A stretch of DNA of 36,034 nt, from the NCBI RefSeq assembly GCF_944387245.1, contig NZ_CALXEE010000016.1, positions 1 to 36,034 on the forward strand, given 5' to 3'. Of the stretch, positions 1 through 8,509 are shown one piece after another. Made by a program: the position numbers and the translations under genes. The first letter of the stretch is position 1. The number at the start of each line of letters is the position of its first letter. The notes below the pieces were generated by a model, which saw only the letters and a list, made by a program, of their open reading frames with translations, had not been told where the DNA came from and searched no databases. The DNA comes from an uncultured Intestinimonas sp. (lineage in GTDB: Bacteria > Bacillota > Clostridia > Oscillospirales > Oscillospiraceae).

Positions 1-48
1 GTGAGCCGGAGTATCTGCCGTCTATCCTGCGCAGGAGTGAGGGTCTGA

Positions 49-77
49 GAGCGGCGGGACATACTGTCCCGCCGCTC
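49..77. repeat. Palindromic repeat, copy 1
   Basis: Two perfect 13-bp arms (GAGCGGCGGGACA and its complement) enclose the loop TAC. The same hairpin recurs at 323-349. It is followed by AGCCTGTCGA, which also begins the palindrome at 297-321, so a compound repeat unit appears to be present twice in a rearranged order. There is no T-tract, so a terminator role is not obvious. Confidence 0.75.
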
Positions 78-296
78 AGCCTGTCGAAAAAGTGCCCATA
101 TGTCAAATCGTATGCAAGAGCCTCGCAGAGTTCCGTCGTCCGCAGACGACGGAATCAAGTCAAATCTGTTTTTTCCGGGGACATGTGCCTCGGAAAAAAC
201 ACTTCTCAGGCCGCAAGTGTGGAATTTGGCCGCTCCGGACAAATTATGCGCGCAGCGGCCTGCATCTCTTCGAAAAAATGCTTGCATTTTTGAGAG

Positions 297-349
297 AGCC
301 TGTCGACTTTGTCGACAGGCTCAGCGGCGGGACATACTGTCCCGCCGCT
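297..349. repeat. Compound palindromic repeat, copy 2
   Basis: Two hairpins stand side by side. Positions 297-321 have 11-bp perfect arms (AGCCTGTCGAC) around TTT. Positions 323-349 have 12-bp perfect arms (AGCGGCGGGACA) around TAC, the same as the hairpin at 49-77. The arrangement resembles REP/MITE-type intergenic elements. Confidence 0.75.
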
Positions 350-558
350 CTGACTGTCAAAAGGACCCCAGCAGCTTTTTTGACTGCCTGTATTCCTTTG
401 CATTTCCACATCGGTTGGGGCAGAAATGTCCTTGCTTCGCTTACCACCGCTCTTTGGGGCGCAACCAGAGTCTATACCGAGGAAGGCTTCCCTATGTTTG
501 GCGTCCGCTGCATCGTCATCAACGACAGAGAAGATCCAACAGGTGAAGACGGTGTCCC

Positions 559-1053
559 ATTACCAACGCTGTCCCCACCGCCGAGGGGGCGGTGCAGCTG
601 GCCATGGAGGAGCTGCCCATCACCCTCCACGGGGCCCGGGTGCTGGTGGTGGGCTTCGGCCGGGTGGGAAAGCTCACCGCCCACCGCTTCCGCGCCCTGG
701 GGGCACGGGTGAGCGTGGCCGCCCGGAAGTGGGCCGACCTGGCCTGGGCCGAGGCCTACGGCTACGCCCCCGAGCACCTGGAGGGGCTGGACGAGAGCCT
801 GTGCGCCTATGACCTGGTGGTGAACACCGCCCCCGCCCGGGTGCTGGACGCCCGCCGCCTGGAGCAGCTGGAGCCCGACTGCCTGGTCATCGACCTGGCC
901 TCCCGCCCCGGCGGGGTGGATCTGGAGGCGGCGGCCCGGCTGGGGGTGCGGGTCATCTGGGCCCTCTCCCTGCCCGGCAAGGTGGCCCCCGTCACGGCGG
1001 GGAAGATCCTCCGGGACACCATCTGTCACATTCTCTGTGAGTTAGGAGTCTGA
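559..1053 (+). pseudogene. dpaA: Dipicolinate synthase subunit A, N-terminally truncated
   Basis: DpaA (SpoVFA) and DpaB convert a lysine-pathway dihydrodipicolinate to dipicolinic acid in the mother cell for spore cores. The frame reads NAVPTAEGAVQLAMEELP, then the Rossmann motif GFGRVG, then DLASRPGGVD, all typical of the C-terminal half of the family. Full-length DpaA is about 290-300 residues. Here only about 160 remain, and the in-frame stop TGA at 544-546 lies just before the homology starts. A GTG at 592 could start a 153-residue product, but no good ribosome site precedes it. The stop at 1051-1053 lies 2 nt from dpaB, the usual pairing. It is probably inactive unless the missing half lies upstream of the window as a split gene; an assembly artefact is the main alternative. 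Confidence 0.8.
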
Positions 1054-1055
1054 GC

Positions 1056-1637
1056 ATGGAACACATTCGGGTGGGATTCGCCTTCTGCGGGTCCTTTTGT
1101 ACATACGACCAGGTGATGCCGGCCCTGGAGCGGGCCAAGGCCCGGTACGGGGACGTGACCCCCATCATCTCCGAAAAGAGCGCCGAGACCGACAGCCGCT
1201 TCGGCCCCGCCCACGAGTTCATCCGGGAGATGGAGCGCATCTGCGACCGGCGGGTCATCGACACCATCCTCAAGGCCGAGCCCATCGGCCCCAAAAAGCT
1301 GCTGGATGTGCTCATCATCGCCCCCTGCACCGGCAGCACCCTCTCCCGGCTGGCCAACGGCATGAGCGACACGTCGGTGACCATGGCGGCCAAGGCCATG
1401 TGGCGCAACGGCCGGCCGGTGGTGGTGGCCGTCTCCACCAACGACGGCCTGGCCGGCTCGGCCAAGAACATCGCCGCCCTGCTGGACAAAAAGCACGTCT
1501 TCTTCGTCCCCTACCGCCAGGACGACCCCGTGGGCAAGCCCACCTCCCTGGTGGCCGACTTCACCAGGATCAACGACACGGTGGACGCCGCCCTCCAGGG
1601 CCGGCAGCTCCAGCCCCTGCTGCTGGGTCCGGCGTGA
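1056..1637 (+). CDS. dpaB: Dipicolinate synthase subunit B
   Basis: This flavoprotein-fold subunit works with DpaA in making dipicolinic acid during sporulation. The 193-residue length is normal for SpoVFB. The N-terminus (GFAFCGSFCTYDQV) and the central IIAPCTGSTLSRLANGMSD segment match the phosphopantothenoylcysteine decarboxylase-like flavoprotein fold of this family, and the KPTSLVADF segment near the C-terminus is also typical. The ATG follows AGGAG by a normal spacing and lies 2 nt after the dpaA remnant, so it was translationally coupled to it. The gene itself shows no damage, which makes the truncated partner upstream notable. Confidence 0.93.
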   Translation: MEHIRVGFAFCGSFCTYDQVMPALERAKARYGDVTPIISEKSAETDSRFGPAHEFIREMERICDRRVIDTILKAEPIGPKKLLDVLIIAPCTGSTLSRLANGMSDTSVTMAAKAMWRNGRPVVVAVSTNDGLAGSAKNIAALLDKKHVFFVPYRQDDPVGKPTSLVADFTRINDTVDAALQGRQLQPLLLGPA

Positions 1638-1659
1638 GGGCGCCCCCGGTCCCCTTCCC

Positions 1660-1689
1660 TTGACAGGCCGCCGGAAGTCCGGTTAAAAT
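1660..1689 (+). promoter_or_regulatory. Candidate promoter of diguanylate cyclase gene
   Basis: A consensus -35 TTGACA (1660-1665) stands 18 nt from a near-consensus -10 TAAAAT (1684-1689). The start codon at 1740 follows about 45 nt after the expected start site, behind an AGGTGGGAAG ribosome site. Confidence 0.6.
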
Positions 1690-1739
1690 AATAAGAAAAA
1701 ACAGCCAGCGCGGGACTGGGACACAGGTGGGAAGAACGG

Positions 1740-3638
1740 ATGGGGAAGAAGACAGCACATTGGAAGAGTCCTCTGGCGGCGACGCTGTTGCTGGTGGGCC
1801 TGCTCGCGGCCGCCAGCTTTTTCGTGACCAGCCGGATCAACCAGATGGAGGAGCAGTCCAGCTTTGTCCGGCTGGCCGAGGAGGCCGGCAAGCTGGCCCG
1901 GGGCATGGAGCAGACGGTGCGGTCAGACTGGGAAAAGCTCACCCTGATCGCGGAGATCATGGCCGACCGGCCCGGGGAGATGGAGGAATTTCTGGGTCTC
2001 TATCAGGACACCGGCAGCTTCTTCACCCGGCTGGAGCTGCTGCTGCCGGGAGATGTGGTGGTCACCAGCGACGGGGAGCGGAAAAGCGCCGCCGGCATCC
2101 TCTCCTTTGCGGCGCTCTCCGCCCAGGGGCCCCACGTCTCGGACCGGGAGGAGGGGCTCCACGGGGAGGGCCTGGTGGTGCGGCACTATGTGCCCGTGAC
2201 GGTGGACGGGGAGACGGCGGCGGTGCTGTGCGGGGTCGTCGAGCTGGGGAACATGGTGGAGGACCTGCCCTACACCCCCTACAGCGGCGAGACCGCTGTG
2301 TACATCATCGACGGGGCCACCGGGGATTTCCTCGTGGACACCTGGCACGCCGGCCAGCCCCTGGGCAACATCTGGGAGATGGGCGGCCGCCCCATGGCGG
2401 AGGGCTATGACGACGCCCAGCTCCGCCAGGGCCTGGTGGACGGGGAGAGCAACTTCGTGGTGTTCGTCTCCAACACCACCGGAGAATACCTCTACTTCTA
2501 CTATGCCCCCCTGTCCATCAACCAGTGGCGGGTGGCCATGTCGGTGCCGGAGGACCTGGTCTTCTCCGGGGCGCGGCGCATCCGGAGCCTGCTGGCGGCC
2601 CTGCTGGGGGTGGAGAGCGTGGTCTTTGTCCTCTACATCGGCTGGATGATCCTCTACGTCCGGCGGGAGACGGGGGAGAAGCAGCGGCAGCTGGACGCCA
2701 TCAACTACATCTACGATGTGGAGAAGCTCCTCTTCAACGCCCACGAGCACCGGGAGAACATCTCCCGGTCCCTGGAGGTGGTGGCCCGGATGCTGCCCGC
2801 CCGGCGGGTGGCCTTCACCATGCTGGAGAAGGGGGGCGAGGGGGTCAGCTACCTCTGGGAGGCGGGGGGCCGGACCGAGCTGGGCAGCGCCCTGCTGGAG
2901 GGCGCCCCCGCCCTGGCCGACCGCTTCACCGGCGGCCGGGAGGAGGTCACCGCCCGGGGGGCGGCGGAGGTGCGGGCGCTCCTGCCCGGCGCCCCCGCCG
3001 GCATGGAGGACCTGGCTGCCGTCCCGGTGGAGGACAGCAAGGGGGTGCTCCGGGGGGTCCTGTCGGCCAGCGGCCTGTCCGGCCGGACGGACTGCGCCGC
3101 CATGCTCCGAAGCGTGGGCATCAGCTACGCCATGCTCTCCGGCAATACCAGGACCTACCAGGAGATGCGCCGCCAGGGGACGGAGGACGTCCTCACCGGG
3201 CTATATAACCGCAACCGGTACGCCCAGGACCTGGGCCGCATCGCCTCCGCCTGCCGCACGGGGCTCAGCTGCCTCTTCATCGACGCCAACGGCCTCCACG
3301 AGCTCAACAACACCCAGGGCCACGAGGCCGGGGACCGGATGCTCCAGGCCGTGGCCCGGCAGATCCGGGCCCACTTCGGCGGGGATATGGCCTACCGGGT
3401 GGGGGGCGACGAGTTCATCGTCTTCGCCGTGGATGAGGAGCGGGAGGAGGTCCTCCGCCGGGGAGAGGCCCTGTCCGCCGCCCTGGAGGGTGAGGGCTGC
3501 TATGTCTCGGTGGGGGTGGACTGGGTCCCCGCCCCGGTAGAGGACCTGGAGCAGGTGGTCAAACAGGCCGAAAAGCGGATGTACGACCGCAAGCGGGCCT
3601 ACTACGAGGACGCCTGGCACGACCGCCGGGCCCGGTGA
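1740..3638 (+). CDS. Membrane-anchored diguanylate cyclase (sensor-GGDEF)
   Basis: It is predicted to make cyclic di-GMP from two GTP in response to an extracellular signal. A transmembrane segment at about residues 9-32 and a second at about 283-309 frame an outer sensor domain of Cache type. Next come a coiled linker, a GAF-like region (about 325-470) and a C-terminal GGDEF domain (about 475-628). The domain opens with DVLTGLYNRNRY and carries an intact active site, GGDEF, at 555-559. The product-inhibition I-site is degenerate: the expected RxxD reads FGGD (546-549), so feedback inhibition may be weak. The gene stands alone behind its own promoter and ends at a strong bidirectional terminator. 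The class is certain; the signal is unknown. Confidence 0.92.
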   Translation: MGKKTAHWKSPLAATLLLVGLLAAASFFVTSRINQMEEQSSFVRLAEEAGKLARGMEQTVRSDWEKLTLIAEIMADRPGEMEEFLGLYQDTGSFFTRLELLLPGDVVVTSDGERKSAAGILSFAALSAQGPHVSDREEGLHGEGLVVRHYVPVTVDGETAAVLCGVVELGNMVEDLPYTPYSGETAVYIIDGATGDFLVDTWHAGQPLGNIWEMGGRPMAEGYDDAQLRQGLVDGESNFVVFVSNTTGEYLYFYYAPLSINQWRVAMSVPEDLVFSGARRIRSLLAALLGVESVVFVLYIGWMILYVRRETGEKQRQLDAINYIYDVEKLLFNAHEHRENISRSLEVVARMLPARRVAFTMLEKGGEGVSYLWEAGGRTELGSALLEGAPALADRFTGGREEVTARGAAEVRALLPGAPAGMEDLAAVPVEDSKGVLRGVLSASGLSGRTDCAAMLRSVGISYAMLSGNTRTYQEMRRQGTEDVLTGLYNRNRYAQDLGRIASACRTGLSCLFIDANGLHELNNTQGHEAGDRMLQAVARQIRAHFGGDMAYRVGGDEFIVFAVDEEREEVLRRGEALSAALEGEGCYVSVGVDWVPAPVEDLEQVVKQAEKRMYDRKRAYYEDAWHDRRAR

Positions 3639-3659
3639 CCGCCCAAACCGCACAGAATC

Positions 3660-3704
3660 AAACGCCGTCCCCCTCCGGGCAAGGCCCGGAGGGGGACGGC
3701 GTTT
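3660..3704. terminator. Bidirectional terminator
   Basis: Perfect 21-bp arms (3660-3680 and 3684-3704) enclose the loop AAG, with A- and T-rich ends on both sides. It separates the convergent diguanylate cyclase (+) and xdhC (-) genes and can serve both. Confidence 0.9.
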
Positions 3705-3734
3705 GCGTTAGGAAGGGGGCACGGCGCCTCCCCC

Positions 3735-4748
3735 TCACAGCCGGCCCGACCGGTGGGCGATCAGCTGGGCGGCGATGGAGATGGCGATCTCCGCCGGGGT
3801 CTCCCCGCCGATGGGCAGGCCGATGGGGGAGTGGACCCGGTCCAGCTCCGCCGGCGGAAAGCCCAGCTCCGCCAGCCTTTCCCGGGCGGCGGCCGCCTTG
3901 CGGCGGCTGCCGATGCACCCGATGTAGGGGGCGGGGGTGGTGAGGACCTGGGCGAGCAGCTCAAAATCGCTCTGGTGGCCGGGGGTCATGATGACCACAT
4001 AGTCCCGGTCGGTGACGGTGATGTGGTCGAAAATCCGGCGGTAGTCCCCCAGGATGACCCGGCTGGCCTGGGGGAAGCGCTGGGGCAGGGCGGCCTGGGG
4101 CCGGTCGTCGAAGAGGACCACCCGGAACCCCACATGGGCCAGCAGGGGGCACAGCTCCCGGCCCACGTGGCCGCCCCCGAAGAGGTAGACCACCCCCGCC
4201 CGGACCAGGGGCTCCACGTAGAAGGAGGGGGCCTCCTTCCGGAGAACGCCGCGGCTTAGAAGCATGGGGCGCAGGTCCTCCATGCTGAGGGCGTCGGCGA
4301 AGCGGAGCCCGTGGGAGGCGTCGTAGAGGCCCAGGGACCAGGATAAGCCCTCCTGGACAGGGGTGATGAGCCACACGTCCTCGTCACAGCGGGTCAGGGC
4401 CTCCACAATGGCGTCCAGCACGGGGAGAGCGGCGGCGTCCAGGACCTGGAAGGCCACCGTTACATTACCCCCGCAGATCATGCCGATGTCCTGGACCTCG
4501 TTGGGGGAGAGGCGGAAGGCGTGGACCAGGGAGGCGCCGCCGGAACGGAGGAGCTCCTGGGCGTACTCCTGGCTCTTGCGCTCCACGGCGCCGCCGCCGA
4601 TGGTGCCCCGGCAGGCGCCGTCGGCAAAGACCGCCATTTTGGCCCCCGCCCCCCGGGGGGCGGAGCCGGAGCTGGCCACGATGGTACACAGGACGGCCCC
4701 CTCCCCCCGGTCCAATGCGGCGCGGAGGGCCTCAAAAAGTTCTTTCAT
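3735..4748 (-). CDS. xdhC: XdhC-family molybdenum cofactor maturation protein
   Basis: XdhC proteins bind molybdenum cofactor and deliver it, sulfurated, to xanthine dehydrogenase-type enzymes. The N-terminal XdhC/CoxI domain shows the typical stretches ASSGSAPRGAGAKM, GTIGGGAVE and MICGGNV. The C-terminal Rossmann domain has YLFGGGHVGRELCPL, and further on IGCIGSRRK and the end motif PIGLPIGGETPAEIAISI. The ATG at 4748 is chosen because GGGAGG precedes it at good spacing; a GTG at 4757 is possible. It starts 1 nt after the upstream lipoprotein gene's stop and closes that operon. The likely client is the xanthine dehydrogenase at 16.3-18.9 kb. In selenium-dependent hydroxylase systems a related protein may help add selenium, but nothing here shows that. 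Confidence 0.92.
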   Translation of the reverse strand: MKELFEALRAALDRGEGAVLCTIVASSGSAPRGAGAKMAVFADGACRGTIGGGAVERKSQEYAQELLRSGGASLVHAFRLSPNEVQDIGMICGGNVTVAFQVLDAAALPVLDAIVEALTRCDEDVWLITPVQEGLSWSLGLYDASHGLRFADALSMEDLRPMLLSRGVLRKEAPSFYVEPLVRAGVVYLFGGGHVGRELCPLLAHVGFRVVLFDDRPQAALPQRFPQASRVILGDYRRIFDHITVTDRDYVVIMTPGHQSDFELLAQVLTTPAPYIGCIGSRRKAAAARERLAELGFPPAELDRVHSPIGLPIGGETPAEIAISIAAQLIAHRSGRL

Positions 4749-4749
4749 G

Positions 4750-5880
4750 TCACACACCTCCCTGGGCGCTCTGCCTGCCGATGGAGTTGGCCACCAGGGC
4801 GTCGTACTGCGCCCGGGTCAGCGCGCAGTGGTAGAAGAGATCGTAGTACCGGGCCACCTCCTCATAGAGGTCGTAGCCGGCCTCCTCGGGGTAGAGGAGC
4901 TTGGCCATCCACAGCATCCCCAGGTACCGCTGGACCGAGGGGGGAAAGCCCATCCAGTTGTAGGGGCCCATGGGAGTCTCATAATAATGGCCGGCGGCGA
5001 TGGCGGTGAGCTGCCCCCAGGCGGGGTCCTCCCCCACGGCGTCATAGGCGCTGTCGGGGGCGAAAATGATGTAGTCGGGGTCCCAGAGCAGGATCTGCTC
5101 CAGCCCCACCTCATTGCCGGTGCCCTTGGAGGAGGGGGACTCCACCACCGCCAGGTTGTTGGACAGAAGGTCGATGATCTCGGAGTGGTAGGAGTTTTGG
5201 GCGATGACGTTCTGGCCGTCGGGGCCGGTGATGTAGAGGAGGTCCACCTTGTCCACCCGGCCGGCGATGTCCACGGCCCGGGCGTAGACCTCCTCACAGT
5301 AGGAGGCCAGGGCCTCGGCCTCGGCCTCCATGCCCACCAGATCCCCCAGCAGGCGGTAGGCTTCCCCGGTGGTCTGGGTGGTGGCGGTGATGTGGACAAA
5401 GGGCACGCCGGTCTGCTCCTGAAGGGCGTCCAGGTCCTCCACGATGGTGTCCTTGGGCTCGCCCACGTCGATGACCACCTGAGCGCCGGAGGAGAGCAGG
5501 GTCTCCAGATTCAGCTCACCCTTGCCGCCGTAGAGCTGGCCCAGCAGGGGGAGGTTGTAGTACTCGGTGTCCAGATAAGCCTCGGCACTGGCGTCCCACT
5601 CGTTGGCGATGCCCACCAGCTTGTCGGGGCATAGGGCGAAGAGGACGATCTGGGCCAGGGGGCCGGAGACGGCCACCTTGTCGATCTGGGCGGGGAGCTC
5701 CACCTCGCGGCCCACAGAGTCGGTGAAGATACGGGCCTCGGCGGTGGCGTCGGCCCCGGCACTCTGCGTCTCCACCGGGGCGGAACCGGTGGGGGACGGG
5801 GTGGCGGCGGTGCCGCCGCCGCAGGCGCACAGGGAGAGGCTCAGGGAGAGGGCGAGGAGCAGAGAGAGCGGCTTTTTCAT
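4750..5880 (-). CDS. ABC importer substrate-binding lipoprotein (siderophore/B12/metal type)
   Basis: This is the solute receptor of a type II ABC importer. A lysine-led signal peptide ends in a lipobox LCAC with Cys20 as lipid anchor. A Thr/Ala/Pro-rich linker follows, then the two-lobed periplasmic fold typical of the FepB/BtuF/MolA group, starting at FTDSVGREVELPAQIDKV and continuing with LNLETLLSSGAQVVI. Its ATG overlaps the end of the ATPase gene by 4 nt (ATGA), and xdhC starts just after its stop. Ligands in this superfamily include ferric siderophores, haem, cobalamin and molybdate or tungstate. The xdhC linkage makes a molybdenum-type oxyanion the most attractive guess, but the ligand cannot be read from sequence. 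Confidence 0.88.
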   Translation of the reverse strand: MKKPLSLLLALSLSLSLCACGGGTAATPSPTGSAPVETQSAGADATAEARIFTDSVGREVELPAQIDKVAVSGPLAQIVLFALCPDKLVGIANEWDASAEAYLDTEYYNLPLLGQLYGGKGELNLETLLSSGAQVVIDVGEPKDTIVEDLDALQEQTGVPFVHITATTQTTGEAYRLLGDLVGMEAEAEALASYCEEVYARAVDIAGRVDKVDLLYITGPDGQNVIAQNSYHSEIIDLLSNNLAVVESPSSKGTGNEVGLEQILLWDPDYIIFAPDSAYDAVGEDPAWGQLTAIAAGHYYETPMGPYNWMGFPPSVQRYLGMLWMAKLLYPEEAGYDLYEEVARYYDLFYHCALTRAQYDALVANSIGRQSAQGGV

Positions 5881-7376
5881 GGTTCCAAACTCCTTTCAGT
5901 TTCCGGGGGAATATCCTTGGCGTCGAAGATCAGGACCGATACCGTTCGGTCCACCGGCAGGCGGTAGGGGTACTGGGGGGCGTCCTGGGGCTCCAGCCGG
6001 GCGCGGACAAAGTCCTCGGTGATGTCGCCGGGGTCGGTGTCCTTGCTGTAGAGCCGGAAGAATCGGAGACCGTCCTCCACGCTCTTCAGCGGCTGGTCCA
6101 GGCGCAAGGCCAGCTCCCGGCGGGTGAAGGGGATGCTCAGCTCAGTGAGGCGGCGCTCCAGCTCGGCGCCGCCGTGGCGGCGGTCGGGGATCTTTTCCCG
6201 GGAGAAGCGGTGGTGGGTCCACACCGGCTTCACCACCACTACCTTACCCCGGCACTGCTGGCGGGCGCAGCGGAGGATCTCCTCTGGGGAGCCGAAGAAA
6301 CAGAAGAGCATGGCGTCGTAGGGCTCCGCCGGAGGCTGGGTGAAGAGGTCCCCCTCCCGGATTTCCAGGTTGGGGAAGGTGTTTTTCCGCCGGAGCACGG
6401 CCAGGGCCTCGGCGGAGCGGTCGGCGGCCACTACCTTTCGGAAGCGGGGAGCCAGGGCCAGGCTGGCAAAGCCTAAACCGCAGCCGGCGTCGCAGATGAC
6501 AGCGTCAGCCGGAGCTGCTTCAGCCATTGTTCTAGCGATCTGCTCGTAGAAGTCGGAGCGCTCCGCCGCCGTCTCCATATAGGCCACCATCTCCTCTGTC
6601 CAGTGGTACATGTGCCGGCGGACAGGGGAGAGGAGGGTGCCGTGCTCGGTGCGGGTGAAGCGGACGGGGACCTGGTAGAGGGTGTGGAGGAGGGACTCGT
6701 TCAGGACCTCCTCCGGCGCTCCGTCGGCCAGGATGCGGCCCTGGTGGAGGGCCACCACCCGGTCGGCGTAGAGAAGAGCCAGCTGGGGGTCGTGGCAGGA
6801 GAGGAGGATGGTATAGCTCCGTCGGGCCAGCTCCGCGGTCTTGTCCAGCACCCGGACCCGGTTGCCGAAGTCCAGGCTGGAGGTGGGCTCGTCCATGAGG
6901 AGGATTTTGGCCTGCTGGGCCAGGGCACGGGCAATGAGCACCAGCTGCTGTTCGCCGCCGGAGAGGTGTTGAAAATCCCGGTCAGCCAGGGAGAGAATGC
7001 CCACCTGCTCGAGAGCCTCCAGGGCGATGGCCTCCTCCTTGGGGCCGGGGTTTGCGAAGGGGGAGAGCTGGTGGTGGGTGCCCATGAGCACCATGTCCAG
7101 CACCGGATAGGAGAAGGTGGGGTGGTGATTCTGGGGGATGTAGGCGATCTCCCGGGCCAGGGCCCGGGCGGAGAGGTGCCGGGTGTCCCCGCTTTTAAGG
7201 GCAATGGTCCCCTCATAGCCGGGCAGCAGCCCCAGTACGCACCGGAACAGGGTGGACTTGCCCGCTCCGTTGGCCCCCAGGAGAAAGACCAGCTCCCCCA
7301 CCCCCAGGTGAAGGGACACACCCTGGAGGACGGAGCGGTCTCCGTAGGAGAAGTGCAGATCACGGATGTCCAGCAT
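5877..7376 (-). CDS. ABC importer ATPase fused to SAM-dependent methyltransferase
   Basis: Residues 1 to about 245 form a FecE/BtuD-type ATPase. Walker A is GANGAGKST (34-42), the signature is LSGGEQQ (138-144), Walker B is ILLMDEP (158-164) and the switch His is 195. Residues about 250-499 form a class I SAM-binding methyltransferase-like domain, with motif I CDAGCGLGF (295-303) and the acidic end of strand 2 at Asp319 (VVAADRS). Normal ATPases of this group stop near residue 260, so the second half is an extra domain. I see no frameshift or stop at the junction. The start shares one base with the permease stop (TGATG) and the end overlaps the lipoprotein start, so the fusion sits in an intact coupled operon. 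What the methyltransferase modifies is unknown. Confidence 0.88.
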   Translation of the reverse strand: MLDIRDLHFSYGDRSVLQGVSLHLGVGELVFLLGANGAGKSTLFRCVLGLLPGYEGTIALKSGDTRHLSARALAREIAYIPQNHHPTFSYPVLDMVLMGTHHQLSPFANPGPKEEAIALEALEQVGILSLADRDFQHLSGGEQQLVLIARALAQQAKILLMDEPTSSLDFGNRVRVLDKTAELARRSYTILLSCHDPQLALLYADRVVALHQGRILADGAPEEVLNESLLHTLYQVPVRFTRTEHGTLLSPVRRHMYHWTEEMVAYMETAAERSDFYEQIARTMAEAAPADAVICDAGCGLGFASLALAPRFRKVVAADRSAEALAVLRRKNTFPNLEIREGDLFTQPPAEPYDAMLFCFFGSPEEILRCARQQCRGKVVVVKPVWTHHRFSREKIPDRRHGGAELERRLTELSIPFTRRELALRLDQPLKSVEDGLRFFRLYSKDTDPGDITEDFVRARLEPQDAPQYPYRLPVDRTVSVLIFDAKDIPPETERSLEP

Positions 7377-8470
7377 CAGCGGAACCCTCCCTTTCGCATC
7401 ATGAGATAGAGGAAGAAAGGGGCGCCGATGAAGGCGGTGAGTATGCCGATGGGAATCTCGGTGGCCAGCAGGTTCCGGGATACATTGTCCACCGCCAGGA
7501 GAAAGACGGCGCCGAAGAGCATGGAGGCGGGCATGAGGGCCCGGTAGTCATTGCCCACCAGCCGGCGGCCCAGGTGGGGAACTACAAGCCCCACCCAGCC
7601 GATCATGCCGGAGACCGAGATGGAGGCAGCGGTGACCAGGGTGGCACACAGGGCCAGAATGAGGCGCAGCCGGTTGGTGTGGATGCCCATGGTCCTGGCC
7701 TCCTCGTCCCCCAGGGTGAGCAGGTTGATCCGCCAGCGCAGCAGGAAGAGGGGAACCAGCCCCAGGGCCATGGGGAAGATCACGTAGGCCACGTCGGCGG
7801 TCTTGGTGGCGGAGAGGGAGCCCATGAGCCAGTAGGTGATCTCTGGCAGCTGGTTTGTGGGGTCGGCCACCAATTTAATGTAGGAGGTGGCGGAGGTGAA
7901 GAGGGAGCTCACCATGATGCCGGCCAGGACCAGATTGAGCACCCGTTTGCCAGGGGCACGGGCGGCCAGCAGATAGACCAGGGCCACGGTGAGGATGGAG
8001 AAAAAGAAGGCGGAGGCGGTAACGGCCTGGCTGCGTCCCCCCAGAAGGATGGCCAGAGCGGCGCCGAAGGCGGCGCCGGAGGAGGCGCCCAAGATATCGG
8101 GGGAGGCCATGGGGTTCTGAAAGATGCCCTGGTAGGTGCTCCCCGCCGCCGCCAGGCAGCAGCCCACCAGGCAGGCCATAATGATTCGGGGCAGCCGGAT
8201 CTGCATAACCACCGTCTCCATCTGTCCCGTCCAGGTCACCTCCAAGGGGAAGAGGGGGCCGACGTCCACGCCGGGGAGCCGGTCCAGCAGACCGCCCAGG
8301 GCGGCGCCCAGGCGGTAGAGGAGGACCCGCACCACCTGGTTCAGAGGGACGCCGTACCGGCCGATGCAGAAGGAGAAGAGAAAGACCGCCAGGAGCAGAG
8401 CGCCCAAGGCGGCCAGCTTCCCGGCGGCGTTCTGCCGGGAGGGGCTGAGGGTTTTGCTGTGTTGTTCCAT
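7376..8470 (-). CDS. FecCD-family ABC importer permease
   Basis: This is the membrane subunit of the type II importer, 364 residues with about ten hydrophobic helices. Family marks are LPRIIMACLVGCCLAAAGSTY, cut here for length, then NPMASPDILGASSGAAFG, LGDEEARTMGI, and GWVGLVVPHLGRRLVGND. The C-terminus has PIGILTAFIGAPFFLYL. The ATG at 8470 is chosen because the protein from there matches family length and because a promoter lies just upstream (8510-8538). An upstream start at 8575 would lie outside that transcript. The ribosome site is weak. It heads the operon permease, ATPase-methyltransferase, lipoprotein, xdhC. Confidence 0.9.
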   Translation of the reverse strand: MEQHSKTLSPSRQNAAGKLAALGALLLAVFLFSFCIGRYGVPLNQVVRVLLYRLGAALGGLLDRLPGVDVGPLFPLEVTWTGQMETVVMQIRLPRIIMACLVGCCLAAAGSTYQGIFQNPMASPDILGASSGAAFGAALAILLGGRSQAVTASAFFFSILTVALVYLLAARAPGKRVLNLVLAGIMVSSLFTSATSYIKLVADPTNQLPEITYWLMGSLSATKTADVAYVIFPMALGLVPLFLLRWRINLLTLGDEEARTMGIHTNRLRLILALCATLVTAASISVSGMIGWVGLVVPHLGRRLVGNDYRALMPASMLFGAVFLLAVDNVSRNLLATEIPIGILTAFIGAPFFLYLMMRKGGFR

Positions 8471-8509
8471 TGGCAGGCACCACGCAAACAAAAATTCTGG
8501 TTTGAGATG

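Larger units (their letters stand above)
1..558. other. Repeat-rich region upstream of truncated dpaA
   Basis: No convincing gene lies here. Open frames exist on both strands but they run through palindromes and resemble no family I recognise. The stretch holds two near-identical hairpins (49-77 and 323-349), another perfect palindrome (297-321) and A/T-richer filler, and it ends exactly where homology to DpaA begins. It is probably an intergenic repeat or mobile remnant that replaced or displaced the 5' half of dpaA. An assembly join cannot be excluded. Confidence 0.5.

Noticed and set aside
92-712. Open frames across the palindromic region at the window start
   Set aside because: They run through hairpin repeats and the wrong frame of dpaA, with no family features.
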